DNA of 64,000 bases from Hibiscus mutabilis (GCA_019671005.1 CM033714.1:82699909-82763908); one strand, 5' to 3'; shown: positions 22,679 through 34,280, numbered from the stretch's first letter. Made by a program: numbers and translations. Notes: a model not told the origin generated them from the letters alone.

Positions 22679-24966
22679 ATGGGTTCTCGGATTCAGTCTC
22701 ATCAGCTGAGCAATGGGTTGTTTGTTTCGGGAAGGCCGGAACAGCTAAAAGAGCGGCAACCGACAATGTCGTCACGGGCGGTGCCGTACACCGGGGGTTA
22801 TATAAAGAAATCCGGTGAGCTGGGGAAAATGTTTGATATCCCAGTGGTTGATCGTTCCTCGTCGAGTGGTCCTCCTTCGAATCCCAACTCCAACCCCAAC
22901 TCCAAGCAGCAGTCCCAAGTTCTGCAACCTTCACGTGCTTCGTCTTCTTCCCAGCCCAACAGTGGATCCATGCGATCCGGGTCTAACTCGGGTACCATCA
23001 GGAAATCGTCGGGTCCCATGCCGCTGCCGCCAACCGGGCTCATCACCTCAGGTCCACTCAGCTCATCCGGTCCGAGGAGGTCAGGGCACCTCGGTCAGGT
23101 CGAGCAAACGGGTGTTGTTTCCGGAAAATCAGGGTACGGTCCCGGGGTGACGAGTCTCGGGGCAGGGGTAAGGTTTGGGTTTAGGGTCTCCAAGGCTGTG
23201 GTTTGGGCGGTTATGGTGGTAGTGGCGATGGGGTTGTTGGTGGGGGCGTTTCTGATGGTGGCCGTGAAAAAAGTGGTGGTTCTTGGGGCGGTGGGCGCGG
23301 TGGTTGTCCCGCTGGGGTTGGGTTTAGTTTGGAATTGTATTTGGGGAAGAAAAGGCTTGGTGGGGTACATGAGGAAGTACCCAGATGCTGAGCTTAGAGG
23401 TGCTGTTGATGGCCAATATGTGAAAGTTACAGGGGTAAATTTCTTGGTTTGTTTTCGTATTTCTATTTGTGGAAACTGGAGATGGCTTTAAAAATTATTA
23501 ACGTTAATTGATGTATTTTGATTTGTCGTTATAGTTTCCATTTTGATTAATGTCTGATATGGTAATCTCTTACTTGTCTTTATTATCCCACATGGATTAG
23601 CGGTTTGATGTCTGGGTTTAGTTGGCTATTTGTTTCCGATGTTTTTGTTTGTAATTGGTGATTTATAGATTGCCTTTGAGTGATGTTCAAATAAGGATTG
23701 GATTTTAGGTCAGAATGCTAAATGTGGGTGTTTAACACATACCTATGTTGTTGTTCTTCAAATGAAGGCTCTTGTTCCTATAACTGGAAAGGAATCTCTA
23801 CAAGGTGTTGGATACGTGTTCTTCGCCGGAAAAGATCGAATCTTGCTGAAGATAGGGTAGTTATGGTCTTGGGCTTTTGTAACTCGATCATTAATTAGGA
23901 GTTAGGTTTAGTGCACATGTTGATGTGTTTACGAGTAGGCATGCTTCACATGCTAAATGCCCTGGTATGGGACAACATTGCATGTGTGTGTGTGTGTGTT
24001 GGGGGGCTGCTAGGAAGGCTATGGCTACTGGTGCTATCTGTTGTTCGTTTGTTCTTATAGATTTTGTCTTTGAATTGTGCCGGTGATTTCATTTGATGTC
24101 TATGATAAAACCTGAAGTTGATTATGTATTAAGTTCCTTGAGTGTTCGTTTGTTGTAGGTTGTCACCTGTGGTAGCATTCCATTGGAGTCATCTTACCAA
24201 AGGGTGCCAAGATGTGTATATGTTTCCACCGAATTGTACGAGTATAGAGGATGGGGTGGAAAGTCTGAAAATCCTAAACATCGTTACTTCTCCTGGGGAT
24301 GTAGACATTCTGAGGTATTTGTTTGACTTAGAATAATCTTCAGAATCTTTATCGATGGTGATTGGCAACTCAGAATTGTAGCTTTTTCTGTATTCTTAGG
24401 CTACCTTTTTTGTTGTAAACAGAAATATGTTGCTGATTTCTACATATCAGATTTCCAATCTGGATTAAGAGCACTAGTCAAAGCGGGCTATGGAGCTAAG
24501 GTTGCTCCATTTGTCAAACCGGCTACTGCAGTCGACATAACAAACGAAAACAGGGACTTATCTCCAAGCTTTTTAAGCTGGCTAGCGGAGCGGAATCTCT
24601 CTAGTGATGACCGTATAATGCGCTTAAAGGAGGGGTATACCATTTATTGTCTTCTAATTGTAGTCTCATATTTTGTTGTGCACCTCAATTGTATCTTTGT
24701 GGGATTTAATAGACTTTAGCTCCAAGTATAATTAGTTCAGTGCTGATAAGTTGACATTTGTTTTTTGTGACAGTTACATAAAAGAAGGGAGCACCGTAAG
24801 CGTGATGGGGGTTGTCCGACGCCATGATAATGTACTCATGATCATGCCACCATCAGAACCTATCTCAACGGGCTGTCAATGGAGCCGGTGCCTCCTCCCA
24901 ACATATGTCGAAGGTCTTATCATGACATGTGACGAGAATCAGAATGCTGATGTTGTCCCTGTGTAG
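22679..24966 (+). CDS. SHOU4/SHOU4L-like membrane protein
   Basis: Four exons: 22679-23434, 24159-24314, 24423-24634, 24774-24966 (donors GTAAAT, GTATTT, GTATAC; acceptors TAG, CAG, CAG), total 438 residues. The start MGSRIQSHQLSNGLFVSGRP and the end ADVVPV are hallmarks of the Arabidopsis At1g16860/At1g78880 family. The soluble N-terminus (1-165) is rich in Ser, Pro, Gly and contains GELGKMFDIP. Two hydrophobic helices lie at about 172-196 and 198-222, followed by NCIWGRKG, YPDAELR and a conserved C-terminal domain with VTCGSIPLES, ADFYISDFQSGLRALV, SSDDRIMRLKEGYIKEGSTV. In Arabidopsis SHOU4 proteins restrain delivery of cellulose synthase complexes to the plasma membrane; the same role here is inference. 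All splice joins keep frame and no damage is seen. An AATAAA lies at 25436. Confidence 0.9.
23982..23999. repeat. (TG)n microsatellite in intron 1
   Basis: About nine TG units inside intron 1 of the SHOU4-like gene. Confidence 0.8.
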
Positions 24967-25435
24967 ATACATGCGATCGATCTTAAGTTTCTACTTTGCA
25001 ACCGGATGTCACAAGTAAATATACTGTAAGGATGGGAAAAGTTTGAAGTATTGCGAAGTCAATATTACTCAATCTTCCATTGCATGCAAAATCAAGTGCA
25101 TGCATGCAAATGTGGTAGAAATCAAGACATATAACACGTAAAGAGGAAGTCCGAAATCGCATACTAATCAAAGGATAGTCTACTTTCGAATCAGCGGGGA
25201 AAGCAAGGATTTTGTTTTGATTGAAGCTATATGGAATATGTTGCCTTGTGAAGATCAATGAGTATATTTTAGTGTGTATATAAAGTTGCAGAGGAGGCCT
25301 AAGTGGTTCAAAAATGGTCACGGTTTGTTCAGACAGGGTAAATTTTAGCCTGTGTAAAGTGTTTTTTTTCCTAAAAAAAGAAATTTTCTTAGCTTTACGT
25401 ATTTGCTGCTGTTTTATGTTATCTAGTGTAATGTT

Positions 25436-25441
25436 AATAAA
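25436..25441 (+). terminator. Putative polyadenylation signal of the SHOU4-like gene
   Basis: Canonical AATAAA about 470 nt after the stop codon, on the coding strand. Nearer weak signals cannot be excluded. Confidence 0.4.
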
Positions 25442-26540
25442 CTAGATTGGGTACATATGCTAATAATTATGGTAGAAATAGTAAAGTTGTGCTTTTGTTC
25501 TGGGTATTCCTAATGTTATCGGATGATGTTCTTCCCACGGTTTAGACACATTGTAATTTAGACTGCTTCTTTCTCCCCTTAAACTTCTATTTGTATGGCA
25601 AGATGATACATTAGACCTTAATGTTTACTGTTTTTGTCATTTTAGTCCTTAGTTTTTACACTTTTTTATACATTTAAAACTATTTATTTTCATATTATAT
25701 AATATAAATTAACTGAGGGCAGTTGTACTCTTAAAAAATTGAGATTTATATATAATTGAAATTTTATATATTTTTTATTAAAATTTATTTTAGACCTACT
25801 AAAATTTTAAAAATTTACCTCTTAAAATTTTATGAATTCGTCTTCTTAACATAAAATTAAATCAATCCCCGAATATAAATAACTTCATATTAACATGAAG
25901 TATGCGAGATAAAAATATTTATCAAATTAATTTACATCAAATCAGTATAAGACGTGCTCATGCTGAGTTCTTATTATAAAAAATAATTAATAATTATAAA
26001 AGGAAAACCACCAAGATTCACATCCACATAGTATTGATACATTGAACAATTGTAAAACAAAAGCAATTCCAATTCCAATGCATCAAAATAAACAGCAACA
26101 TATCTGCAATAGTCCGAACCAAAAATAAAATAAGTAAATGAAAGAAAATAATTTAAAGAAATCAATAAAATTAATAATAAGTTTTTTTTTTCATTTTAAT
26201 TTTTGAGTTTGATGATTTTTCATAATTTCTTAATTTAGTGTTCGATTAGGTCCACGGTACTCTTTGAACTTAACAATTTTTGATATTAAGTGATAAAATA
26301 TTTTGAGATTGTATCACGCGATGCACTTTTAGAGTGTTATCTCTTCTTTTTTTTAATGAAAGTTCTTTATGATAAAAAAAGGACTAAGATGGCTTAAAAA
26401 AAATTCAAAGACCAAAGTAAAAAAAGGGTAAACTACCTATTTGAACCTCATCTATTCAAATGTTTTTGTTCCGGCCATTCAACTACTTTTTTTTTTATAA
26501 AATCATATTTAATGTTACGTTATTTTCTATTTTAGTATCG
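25442..26540. other. AT-rich spacer between convergent genes
   Basis: Separates the plus-strand SHOU4-like gene from the minus-strand RIN4-like gene, which converge here. No feature recognised. Confidence 0.45.
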
Positions 26541-26544
26541 GCGA

Positions 26545-27582
26545 TTAAATTACCTTAGACTTTGAGCCCCATGAAGGAGTTGGACATTTTCTGTGATGAC
26601 AATCCGAGTAATTCATGGTTTTAACTTCTGGAGCCACGGTTGCAAAATTGGAAGCTGGGGGTGCATGCTTCTCCTCTTTCACTTTGTTAAATATCACTGT
26701 AAACCCTTCACCCGATGTGGGATCTGTTTCATCCCATTCCCCAAATTTTGGAACCGATGTCGTTCTATGATGCTGCTCACGGCAAAGTTTGTCCATTCAA
26801 ACACATGAAATTTTCAGACAATAAGTGATTAACTGATTATATGTTAATGTCGGAATACTTACTTTGTATTCATAGTTCCCATTTCTGTGTGATTGGACCA
26901 TTCTTTGGTTCTTCGGACCTGAGCTTGTACGTCGATGATGATTCAAATGTGTACGATCCGATCCGGTGCCAGTTTCGCTTCCGGGTTCTGGTCTTGTGTT
27001 CCTTTGCCTTCTTGTACTCCTTTGATGGTCGATAGAATCATTCCTGTTAGCACTATTTGGACGGTGTTTGTCTGCCGATTCGGACTTAATCGAATTGGCA
27101 GCGAACGGAACATGAGCGTGCTGGTGATCATAGTTGCTTTCCAGGCCTCCTCTCATGTACATGAACGCCTCTGGATTCTCCCCAGGGTCATTAGGGTTCA
27201 TTATTTTGCTGGCATTCGGACGGTGTTTATCGGCCGAATCGGACTTACTCAAATGGCAAACGGAATGTGATCGGGCCGGCAATCGTAGTTACTCTCCTGG
27301 CCTCCCCTCATGTACACGAACGCCTCTGGATTCTCCTCGGGGTCATTAGGGTTCATAATTTTGCCACCTTTCTCTTTTCGAGCATTTTCGAAGTATGTCG
27401 TGTACGGTAGATCATCGTTGTCCCAGTCACCGAATTTCGGAACATGTGACCGCTGTAACGAGCATCAAAATCAAATGTTCAACTATGAAAAACAGCAAAA
27501 AAGAAAATTGTTTTGCATTGATAAATTAAGCCATTTTCAGACCATGATCTCCATATGAACTCACCAGCTTTTCTTCAGACAT
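26545..27582 (-). pseudogene. RIN4-like NOI-domain gene, frameshifted
   Basis: Exon 1 27582-27565 (MSEEKL; donor GTGAGT), exon 2 27452-26863 (acceptor ACAG, donor GTAAGT) and exon 3 26772-26545. An N-terminal NOI motif (RSHVPKFGDWD..DLPYTTYF) is followed by KIMNPNDPEENPEAF, and a C-terminal NOI motif (TTSVPKFGEWDETDPTSGEG, then FTVIFNKVKEEK) lies in the last exon. RIN4 proteins are membrane-bound regulators of plant immunity guarded by NLR receptors; both NOI units keep the PKFGxW type site known as the AvrRpt2 cleavage site. Here the KIMNPND segment is tandemly duplicated (offset 155 bp) and copy 1 lacks 4 nt compared with copy 2. This gives a TGA at 27249-27251 and shifts the frame. A short 73-residue NOI protein could still be made. 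The C-terminus lacks the usual Cys cluster for acylation. It may be a pseudogene. Confidence 0.75.
27050..27363 (-). repeat. Tandem duplication within the RIN4-like exon
   Basis: Two copies of a roughly 155-159 bp unit, each starting near AAATTATGAACCC or AAATAATGAACCC and ending near GACAAACACCGTCC or GATAAACACCGTCC. Copy 1 is the longer-diverged, 4-nt shorter one. A 159-bp ancestral unit would be in frame (53 codons). Confidence 0.8.
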
Positions 27583-27763
27583 GTCTTCTTCTTCCTTTAG
27601 AAAGGACATGTCTTTTCCGCAATAACAATCTAGTTTAGGGTTTTACTCACTGACTAAAGATTGCAACTTGTTAACTTTTTTCAACTATATATCTTTACAA
27701 CAGAAAAGATGAGAAGCACATGAATCCAATGAACTCTTGAAAGTTAAATTATTTATAGTATAT

Positions 27764-28002
27764 GGTTAATCCCACCAAATATCCCGAACTATTACCCGAA
27801 TTCTACATCGATCATGTCCTTCAGTTAGACTAGCCATTAACTCAAGTGTAAAATGCCAGCTTAAAAGTGAGCCTTAACATATTTAAAACACATTTTTGAA
27901 AAAGATTGATTGATGCAATACTGATACTTTGAAAAACATTTTGAACTTTAGGAACCGATGTAGAATTCGGGTAATAGTTTGGGACATTTGGTGAAATTAA
28001 CC
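27764..28002. mobile_element. Small fold-back MITE upstream of the RIN4-like gene
   Basis: Inverted ends of about 45 bp: GGTTAATCCCACCAAATATC on the left and, reversed, GGTTAATTTCACCAAATGTC on the right, continuing through ACTATTACCCGAATTCTACA in both. TATAT occurs on both outer sides. It lies about 180 bp upstream of the RIN4-like start codon. Confidence 0.65.
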
Positions 28003-28228
28003 CTATATGATACACCACCTAGAATGGCCTCTGCTTTAGTGGATATTGAAAGAGTTAGCTGTTTCTGGTAAGTATTTATGAAACAAGCAGGAGAGAAAGA
28101 AGTACTGAAAAAAAAACATTAATTTTTTCAGCAGGAAGATGGATTAGCCACAACTAAACATCATTAATTAGAAGTTGCTTCACGATTTCAAGACTAATTA
28201 TAAAAAATATTAACCAATAAACAAATGC

Positions 28229-28444
28229 TTACAGCCATGGATGATGAGTGAGAGAGTAGTGTAGAAGATAGTTGTTTCCTTTCCAGATTATTGAGGGGAA
28301 ACCATTGAAGGAGACGATGAGTTGAGTATAAAATGGATGCATTTTATCGGAAAATTTGTAAGCTCCGACCGTCGGAAAATCCGAGGAGTAGAAAGACTTG
28401 CCTGATGCAGACAATAATTCGATTGTATCAAAGAAGTTCAGCAT
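28229..28444 (-). CDS. Unidentified short open frame
   Basis: A 71-codon frame starting with ATG at 28444. It is less AT-rich than its surroundings and contains plausible protein sequence (SSDFPTVGAYKFSDKMHPFY), but I do not recognise a family and find no flanking exons. It may be a piece of a decayed gene or chance. Confidence 0.2.
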   Translation of the reverse strand: MLNFFDTIELLSASGKSFYSSDFPTVGAYKFSDKMHPFYTQLIVSFNGFPSIIWKGNNYLLHYSLTHHPWL

Positions 28445-28499
28445 ATAACGAACAAAAATTCGGTTTTCTTTTTCGTGTATATTCTTAAATCATACTCTT

Positions 28500-29865
28500 A
28501 ATGCTTAATCCTTAAATTTTAAACTCAAAATCTAATTTTTTAATGTTAAGACAAATATAAAAGTGTTCATAACCGGTGCCTGTAATTTCAAGTACTCAAA
28601 GTTTTAGGTATCCGAATTTTCGAATACTAAAACAATCGGCCCGTGACCAGGCTATTAACTCTGAGTACGCACAATTCCGGATCTCATGGTACCCGAATTA
28701 AATTCATACATTCGTTTTTACAAATCTTAAGATTTAAAGTACTCCGAGAGGAAAAAAAATTAAAATTTAAAAGTTGAAGTTACATAATAACATAATCCAA
28801 ACATAAAATTTAAATCCAAATCACATAATCAAAAGATAAAATTTAAAAGTAAAAATAGAATAAATGATAAAACATAAAATCATATACTTATCATCGGCGT
28901 GAGATATTTGAGAACAAAATTTTAAAATTAGTGTATAATATTCGAGAATAAAATATTTTAATTTTGACTAAAAGCCTTAATAATCTAAAAATAAAAATAA
29001 ATAAATCACCAGGTCGGTTACCCATGTAATTCAAAAACCACGGCCTGAACCAACCCTAATTTTTTTAAAAAATACTCATTTCGTCGAGTCGATAAGTTAA
29101 CGAATCGGTATCATAGAGTAATATTAAACCTTAGATACATGTAAGGACACTCAAAAAATTAGAAAAGTTCTATTCACATATAACCAACTACCGAATGATT
29201 TAAGGATTCAAATAATACATTGTAAAAATTAAAAATTGAATACTTCCTAACGAATCTTTGCGATATTCAAATTTAATTTAATCATAAAATTATTACAAAT
29301 ATTTTGAAATCACTAATTTAAAACCGAAACAATTGAAAATAAAAATAACTCGAATTCAGATTCAAAATTGTTCAAATATGTTATATGACCCGATTGATTA
29401 TTTTATATAACTAATTTTGGAAAAATTATTAGAGGAATTCGGTTTACCACGTCATATGTGGTCTTAGCTAATAAAGTTTATTCATCTCATTTTTATCTTT
29501 TAAAGTGAATCTTCATCTATTTCTTACATAATAATAAAAAATAAATAATTATTTAAAAATTAAAATAAAATAAATAATATTCATTAACTGAAACTAAGAT
29601 GATATGTTGAGGAGAGTTCATTTAATCATTTCTCCTAACTTTGGGTTTAGCCAGAAGGATGGGAACACGAACAACTACGTTATACACGTGGAGCACACGC
29701 TCTGTGGAGGCAACATAATTTAATTTGCTTTTGTTACGATCTACGTGGATTTTCCTTTTGGACCGACAAGTCCACGCGCTTTTACATCTGTATGGAGACA
29801 AGCCGGTAGCGTCTCTCTTGGCATATTCTTCGACCTTATTTTTAGGTTTAAACAAAAAAAAAAAA
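28500..29865. other. AT-rich intergenic DNA
   Basis: No gene recognised. A GC-richer patch at 29630-29850 has an open frame on the minus strand that begins with TTG rather than ATG and shows no known motif. Confidence 0.45.
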
Positions 29866-30447
29866 TAGGGATGACAAAATTATTCATCCTTAATCTGATA
29901 TGATTTGATCGGATTTTTTCTTATGATTTTTGGGGATTGGGGTGGGGCGGGTTTGGGTATGATATGAAAATTTCCTGCCTCGCCCCGCTCCGGTAATTTT
30001 TTTATTTTTATTTTATAAAAATATCACTATATATAAATACTTTTAGGAGTTTCAAGCTATTTTTTTTAGTTTGTGTTTATTATAAATTTTTGTTAGATAT
30101 TGTTTGAATTTTAACATATCTGATTCTAAAAGTCAATGGTCGAGCTTATTTTTTAAAATATGTATTTTTTCTTCATATGAATAATTTAGTTGGTTTTATT
30201 TTATTTTTTATATAGTTTAAAGTCTGTGCAATTTATATTTTGTAAATATAATGGTCGTTCATCAAATCTAACATTTATCGTCGACGAAATTTAATATATA
30301 TATATTTTTATATTTTCAGGTCGGGTTGGGTCGGGGTCGGATTTAGGGTTTATAAATCGGGGCGGGACGGGTAAATTTTTATTTTATTTCCGGGGAGGGG
30401 CGGGTTTGGAGCGGCCAAAAACCCGCCCCGCCCCGTTGCCATCCCTA
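29866..30447. mobile_element. hAT-type MITE, copy 2 of a family
   Basis: Ends TAGGGATGACAA and TTGCCATCCCTA. GC-rich subterminal runs (ccccgccccg, ggggcggg) flank an AT-rich centre that matches the element at 17559-18213 in the same order and orientation. The flanks are A-rich, so the 8-bp duplication is only weakly visible. Confidence 0.7.
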
Positions 30448-30794
30448 CCAAAAAGCAGCTCTCAAACTTTGTTTTTTTATTTTAAATTATAGTTTAGATA
30501 AAATAAGCCTTTAAACTATTATTTTTAGTCGTTTTAAGTTTGATAGTTATTTAAGTCAAAAAAATTATTTCGATTAATAAGATGTTGACAGATTACAAAA
30601 TTCTTTTGACCAATAGATAGTTTAGAGACTAAAAGAAAAAATAACATAATTTAGGTACTTATTTTGACTAAAAATAGTTTAAAGATTTAAAGTGACAAAA
30701 AATTAAAACAGAAGAAAAAAAACATAGTTAAAGGGCAAAATTTTCATTTAAGCCTTATTTTTATAGCAAAACACATTCATGTTTTCGAATAGGA

Positions 30795-31430
30795 AAATTC
30801 TACGACGCTTGATGAACACCGTTGAATACTATTAAATTAATTAATAAAGATTGAAAATATCAAGGACTCCAAATATAATTATAAATTTTATTTTAAATAA
30901 ATTTTAATTAAATTATTTTTGATATAAATAATTTTTTTAAAAAAATAATTGGATCAAATACCAACCTCAGTCAATTTTTAAAAATAAAACCTAAACCCAA
31001 AACTCAAAATTCGAAACCTTAAACCCAAAACTATAAACTCAAAACCATAAGTCCTAAACCATAAACTCAAAACCTAGAACCTAAAACCATAAACCATAAA
31101 CTATAAACACTAAACCATAATCCCTAAACTCCAAATTTGAACATTGGATTTAGACTTTAAGGTTTAAGATTTAGTGTTAATGGTTTAGGGTTTTAGAATT
31201 TAGGTTTGTAATTTAGGGTTTAGGGTTTTTATTTTTTAAATTGACTAAGATTGACATTTGATCCAATTATTAAAAAAGATTAAAAAATATAATATATATA
31301 GAAAATAATTTAATTAAAATTTTATTTTAAATAATTTATAATTATATGTTGAGTCCTTCAGATTTTTTATATTTTTTAATCAATTTAATGATGTTCAACG
31401 TTAGTGGTGTTCAACGGTGTTCGTCGAGCC
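30795..31430. mobile_element. Fold-back element with telomere-like inner repeats
   Basis: Outer arms are inverted copies: cgacgcttgatgaacaccgt at the left and, reversed, cgacgaacaccgttgaacac at the right, then shared words (aaggactc, tataattataaatt). Between them 30990-31130 is a degenerate run of CCCTAAA-like units (cctaaaccataaactcaaaa) and 31140-31235 a run of the complementary TTTAGGG-like units (agggtttagggttttt), so the whole can fold into one hairpin. Confidence 0.6.
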
Positions 31431-32084
31431 TGATAAATTCATCCTTTTGAATATTGATACATACCATATCATAAAAGTGATCTTAGTGAAAAAGAGGATA
31501 ATGTTCTATTTTAAAATTCATGGTTTAAATTACTTTATCTACAAAATATCATGTCAACATATTTTAAAAAAAGTTTATTTTATAAATATAATACACTCTT
31601 TAATACTAGTAATGTTGTTTAAACGGACCTACATATATAATCTTTTAGATATTATAATAATAATAATGTGAATTGAATTAATACTCAATCAATTGCTTTT
31701 TTTAACTATTATTATTTTAAATAAAACAAGATTTAAGTTCAGGGTCAATATGTTAAATTAAACAATTGATTAGTAAAAATGAAATTTTGGTTTAATTTCA
31801 AATCTCCGTTAATACCATTTGTCCGATGTGGGATACAAAAAATTCATTATCATTGTAAAGTTGTGGCCTAAGAACAATAATATTTTCACCTAAGTTTCAT
31901 CAAATTGAAACAAATAAATGAACTTAACATATAGGTCTAGGGCCGGCCAACACGGCAGTTTTATTGATGGAAATCAAATTATATATATATTTGAACAAAA
32001 CCACAAAATCCTTCATTGCAAACACAATTACAAAAGATGCTGAAGGGCAGCAGGGATAGAACAGAACCAATTTACAGGACAAGA
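31431..32084. other. AT-rich intergenic DNA
   Basis: Nothing recognised except the far end of the RNase H-like fragment's flank (about 31940 onward). Confidence 0.4.
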
Positions 32085-32336
32085 GTTGGTTATTGTCTTA
32101 GTTATTATCCAACTAGACAACATTACAGTCCCTACGAACAAAAGAGAAAGAACAGGAATTAAAGAAAGACTTCCCTACAAGCAGGTCCTTTTCAATGGCA
32201 GCGGTATTTCAGGGAGATTGATTTTCAGACCGTAATCTCTTCATCAGTCCTTCATTGTTGGACTCTAAGATAATACTACGTAGGCCCAATCTTCAAGCTA
32301 AATTCATACCCATACGAATGGCTAATGCAACACCAA
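32085..32336 (-). pseudogene. RNase H-like (RVT_3) domain fragment
   Basis: Read on the minus strand this gives ALAIRMGMNLA, a stop, then RLGLRSIILESNNEGLMKRL and SFSFVRRDCNVV. The pattern (LA.R.GM.LA...G...I.LESD...L...... and VRR..N.VA) is that of the RNase H-like domain found in plant LINE-related open reading frames and in small host proteins. At least three in-frame stops are present. The N-terminal side is cut off by the Athila 5' LTR at 32337. Confidence 0.55.
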
Positions 32337-33456
32337 TGTTAAGTGTGTAAAAATATTATATTTTCTACCTTTTTTTCGTAATTATTATTAGATTTAGGCT
32401 TATTTTAGTTGTATATTTAGTCATTCATGCATTATTTCATGGTTTCTTTCACCGTTAAGCTTGATCATACAATTTGGTTGGTTTTGCGAAAAAAATGCTG
32501 CTGGTATGTGTGTTTTTGTGAGCATGATTTAATTGTCTTAGCAAATAGGATATTGCTGAAGCAATTGAGGATACTAATGAAAAAGCTGTCGATTTTATGA
32601 CTGGATAAAATCCACGTTCGGCGAGAAGCAAGGATAAATGTTAAAGAGTTGGAATTCCACGCAAAGATCAAAAGAGATTAAAACTTCAAGTTTATGAGGA
32701 GTTTTGGAGGATAAGGATAAAAGGGATTTATTATCTCTTTTATCTTACTTAATTTCAACTTAAACTCATCCTCATCCACAACAAATTGACCTAATCATCT
32801 CCTATAAATAGAAGACTCACCCGCAGCATTTAGGGCAATTTTGGAGAGAAAAACTAGGGGTTGTTCGATATCTTCTTATTTATTGTTTTCATTTGATTCA
32901 TGTTGGGGAATTTTTATCATGTATTTCAACGGCTAAGAGGAGCGTAAGATCGGTTGTTGTTCACCCATGGTTAACGCAGGTATGTATCACCAAGGCATGC
33001 ACAGTTGACCAGTGTTTCAAGTTAGGGATAACAAGAAACCATTGAAGAATGCTTCGTCGAGATTTGAAGGGAGTCACCCAGTTTCCAAGGCAATCACACC
33101 ATTCCTAGTTGTCGCGACAATTATAATTGCCTAAACAATTCAATCGGTTCTAATCGCTAAGACAATTGCATTGCTTCAACAACCAATTACTACGACGATC
33201 CATCTGGCAATCACACCACGACTCACGATAACCCGACCTACTATCTCTTATTTGATTACAATCTTATTTTATTTTCTTGTTCACTTTATTTTACTTGTTA
33301 ATTCGAAATATCTACAATCACAATTTATTTCTCTTTTCAGTGCAAGGAATTAGAAATCAGAGTTCCATCAATCCTTTTGGAGATGATATCTAATCTATAC
33401 TATAACTTGCGACGTGTACACTTGCACCAATTGCAAAGCACTCAAAACACACAACA
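32337..33456 (+). repeat. 5' LTR of the Athila element
   Basis: Starts TGTTAAGTGTGTAAAAATAT and ends ...CACACAACA just before the primer binding site. About 1.12 kb. The first 110 bp match the start of the 3' LTR at 41636. A TATA box is at 32803-32810. The 3' part (33082-33205) holds several imperfect TTGCCNNGGCAA-type palindromes. Confidence 0.75.
32803..32810 (+). promoter_or_regulatory. TATA box in the Athila 5' LTR
   Basis: TATAAATA in the context CCTATAAATAGAAG, well placed for an LTR promoter that would start transcription about 25-30 nt downstream. Confidence 0.5.
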
Positions 33457-33462
33457 AGTTTT

Positions 33463-33480
33463 TGGCGCCGTTGTCGGGGA
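33463..33480 (+). other. Primer binding site (tRNA-Asp type)
   Basis: TGGCGCCGTTGTCGGGGA, a few bases after the LTR end. It matches the Athila primer site complementary to the 3' end of a tRNA (usually described as tRNA-Asp) except T for C at one position. Confidence 0.75.
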
Positions 33481-33584
33481 TTGGCAATAGCAACTTTATT
33501 TTTATTTTCTTGCACCTTTGTTTATTTATTTTATTTTTGTGTTTAGTTTCAAGAGGCTAATAACTTTGGTTTTTGCATTGGTTT

Positions 33585-34280
33585 ATGGCCAGAAAAAGAC
33601 CGACAACACTAGATTATCCATTCGAACCGGAAATCGAATGTGTTTTTCATAGACGAAGAAGAGAATTGAGAGAAGAGATGACAAATCCACCTAATGATCC
33701 AGTTGTCAATCTAATTGCCAACGATAATTATAATGCCGCAGCAGGAGTCGTAGTGGCCTTACTGAATCAACTAGTCATTGCACGGAATAGACCCATCCGA
33801 GACTACTTAGAGCAAGATCTTGACGGTCTCACTCTAAGAGTCGTCGCACCTGAGATTCAATCCACCCACTTCGAATTAAAATTTATGATGTTCAATATGA
33901 TCAATAGAGTGGGTCAGTTTGGCGGATCATCGACTGAGGATGCCAGACAACATCTCAAATCGTTCTTAGAAATTTGCGATTCATTCAAGCAACAAGGAGT
34001 CCGTGATGACGTCCTAAGGCTGAAATTATTCCCATATTCACTAAGGGATAGGGCGAAAATATGGTTGAATAGTATCACATTTGAATCTTTAGAATCTTGG
34101 ATCGGTTTGTGTCGAAGCTTTATTTCTAGATTTAGTTTTACAAATGTGACTGATAAACTGCGTAATGGCATTACTTCTTTTCGTCAGGTAGATGATAAGT
34201 CCATATACGAGGCTTGGGAGCGGTATAAGGAGCTTTTACGCAAATGTCTCATGCAAGGTTTAGAGATTGGACGCAAGTAA
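33585..34280 (+). pseudogene. Athila gag, N-terminal part
   Basis: ATG at 33585 (MARKRPTTLDYPFEPEIE). The conserved retrotransposon gag core is seen at about residues 85-170: FELKFMMFNMINRVGQFGGS, HLKSFLEICDSFKQQGV, LFPYSLRDRAKIWLNS. The frame stops at 34280. Gag homology continues beyond it in other frames (for example after 34285), so a frameshift or nonsense change has truncated it. Confidence 0.8.

Noticed and set aside
22393..22818. 141-codon plus-strand open frame overlapping the SHOU4-like start
   Set aside because: Lies in another frame over the leader and first exon; the family protein is in the frame starting at 22679.
22647..23370. Minus-strand open frames rich in Pro and Thr
   Set aside because: Shadows of the Gly/Ser/Val-rich first exon of the SHOU4-like gene.
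26593..27558. Plus-strand open frames across the RIN4-like gene
   Set aside because: Reverse complements of NOI-domain exons; no independent protein features.
29622..29855. 77-codon minus-strand open frame
   Set aside because: Begins with TTG, contains no known motif and ends in the flank of a MITE.
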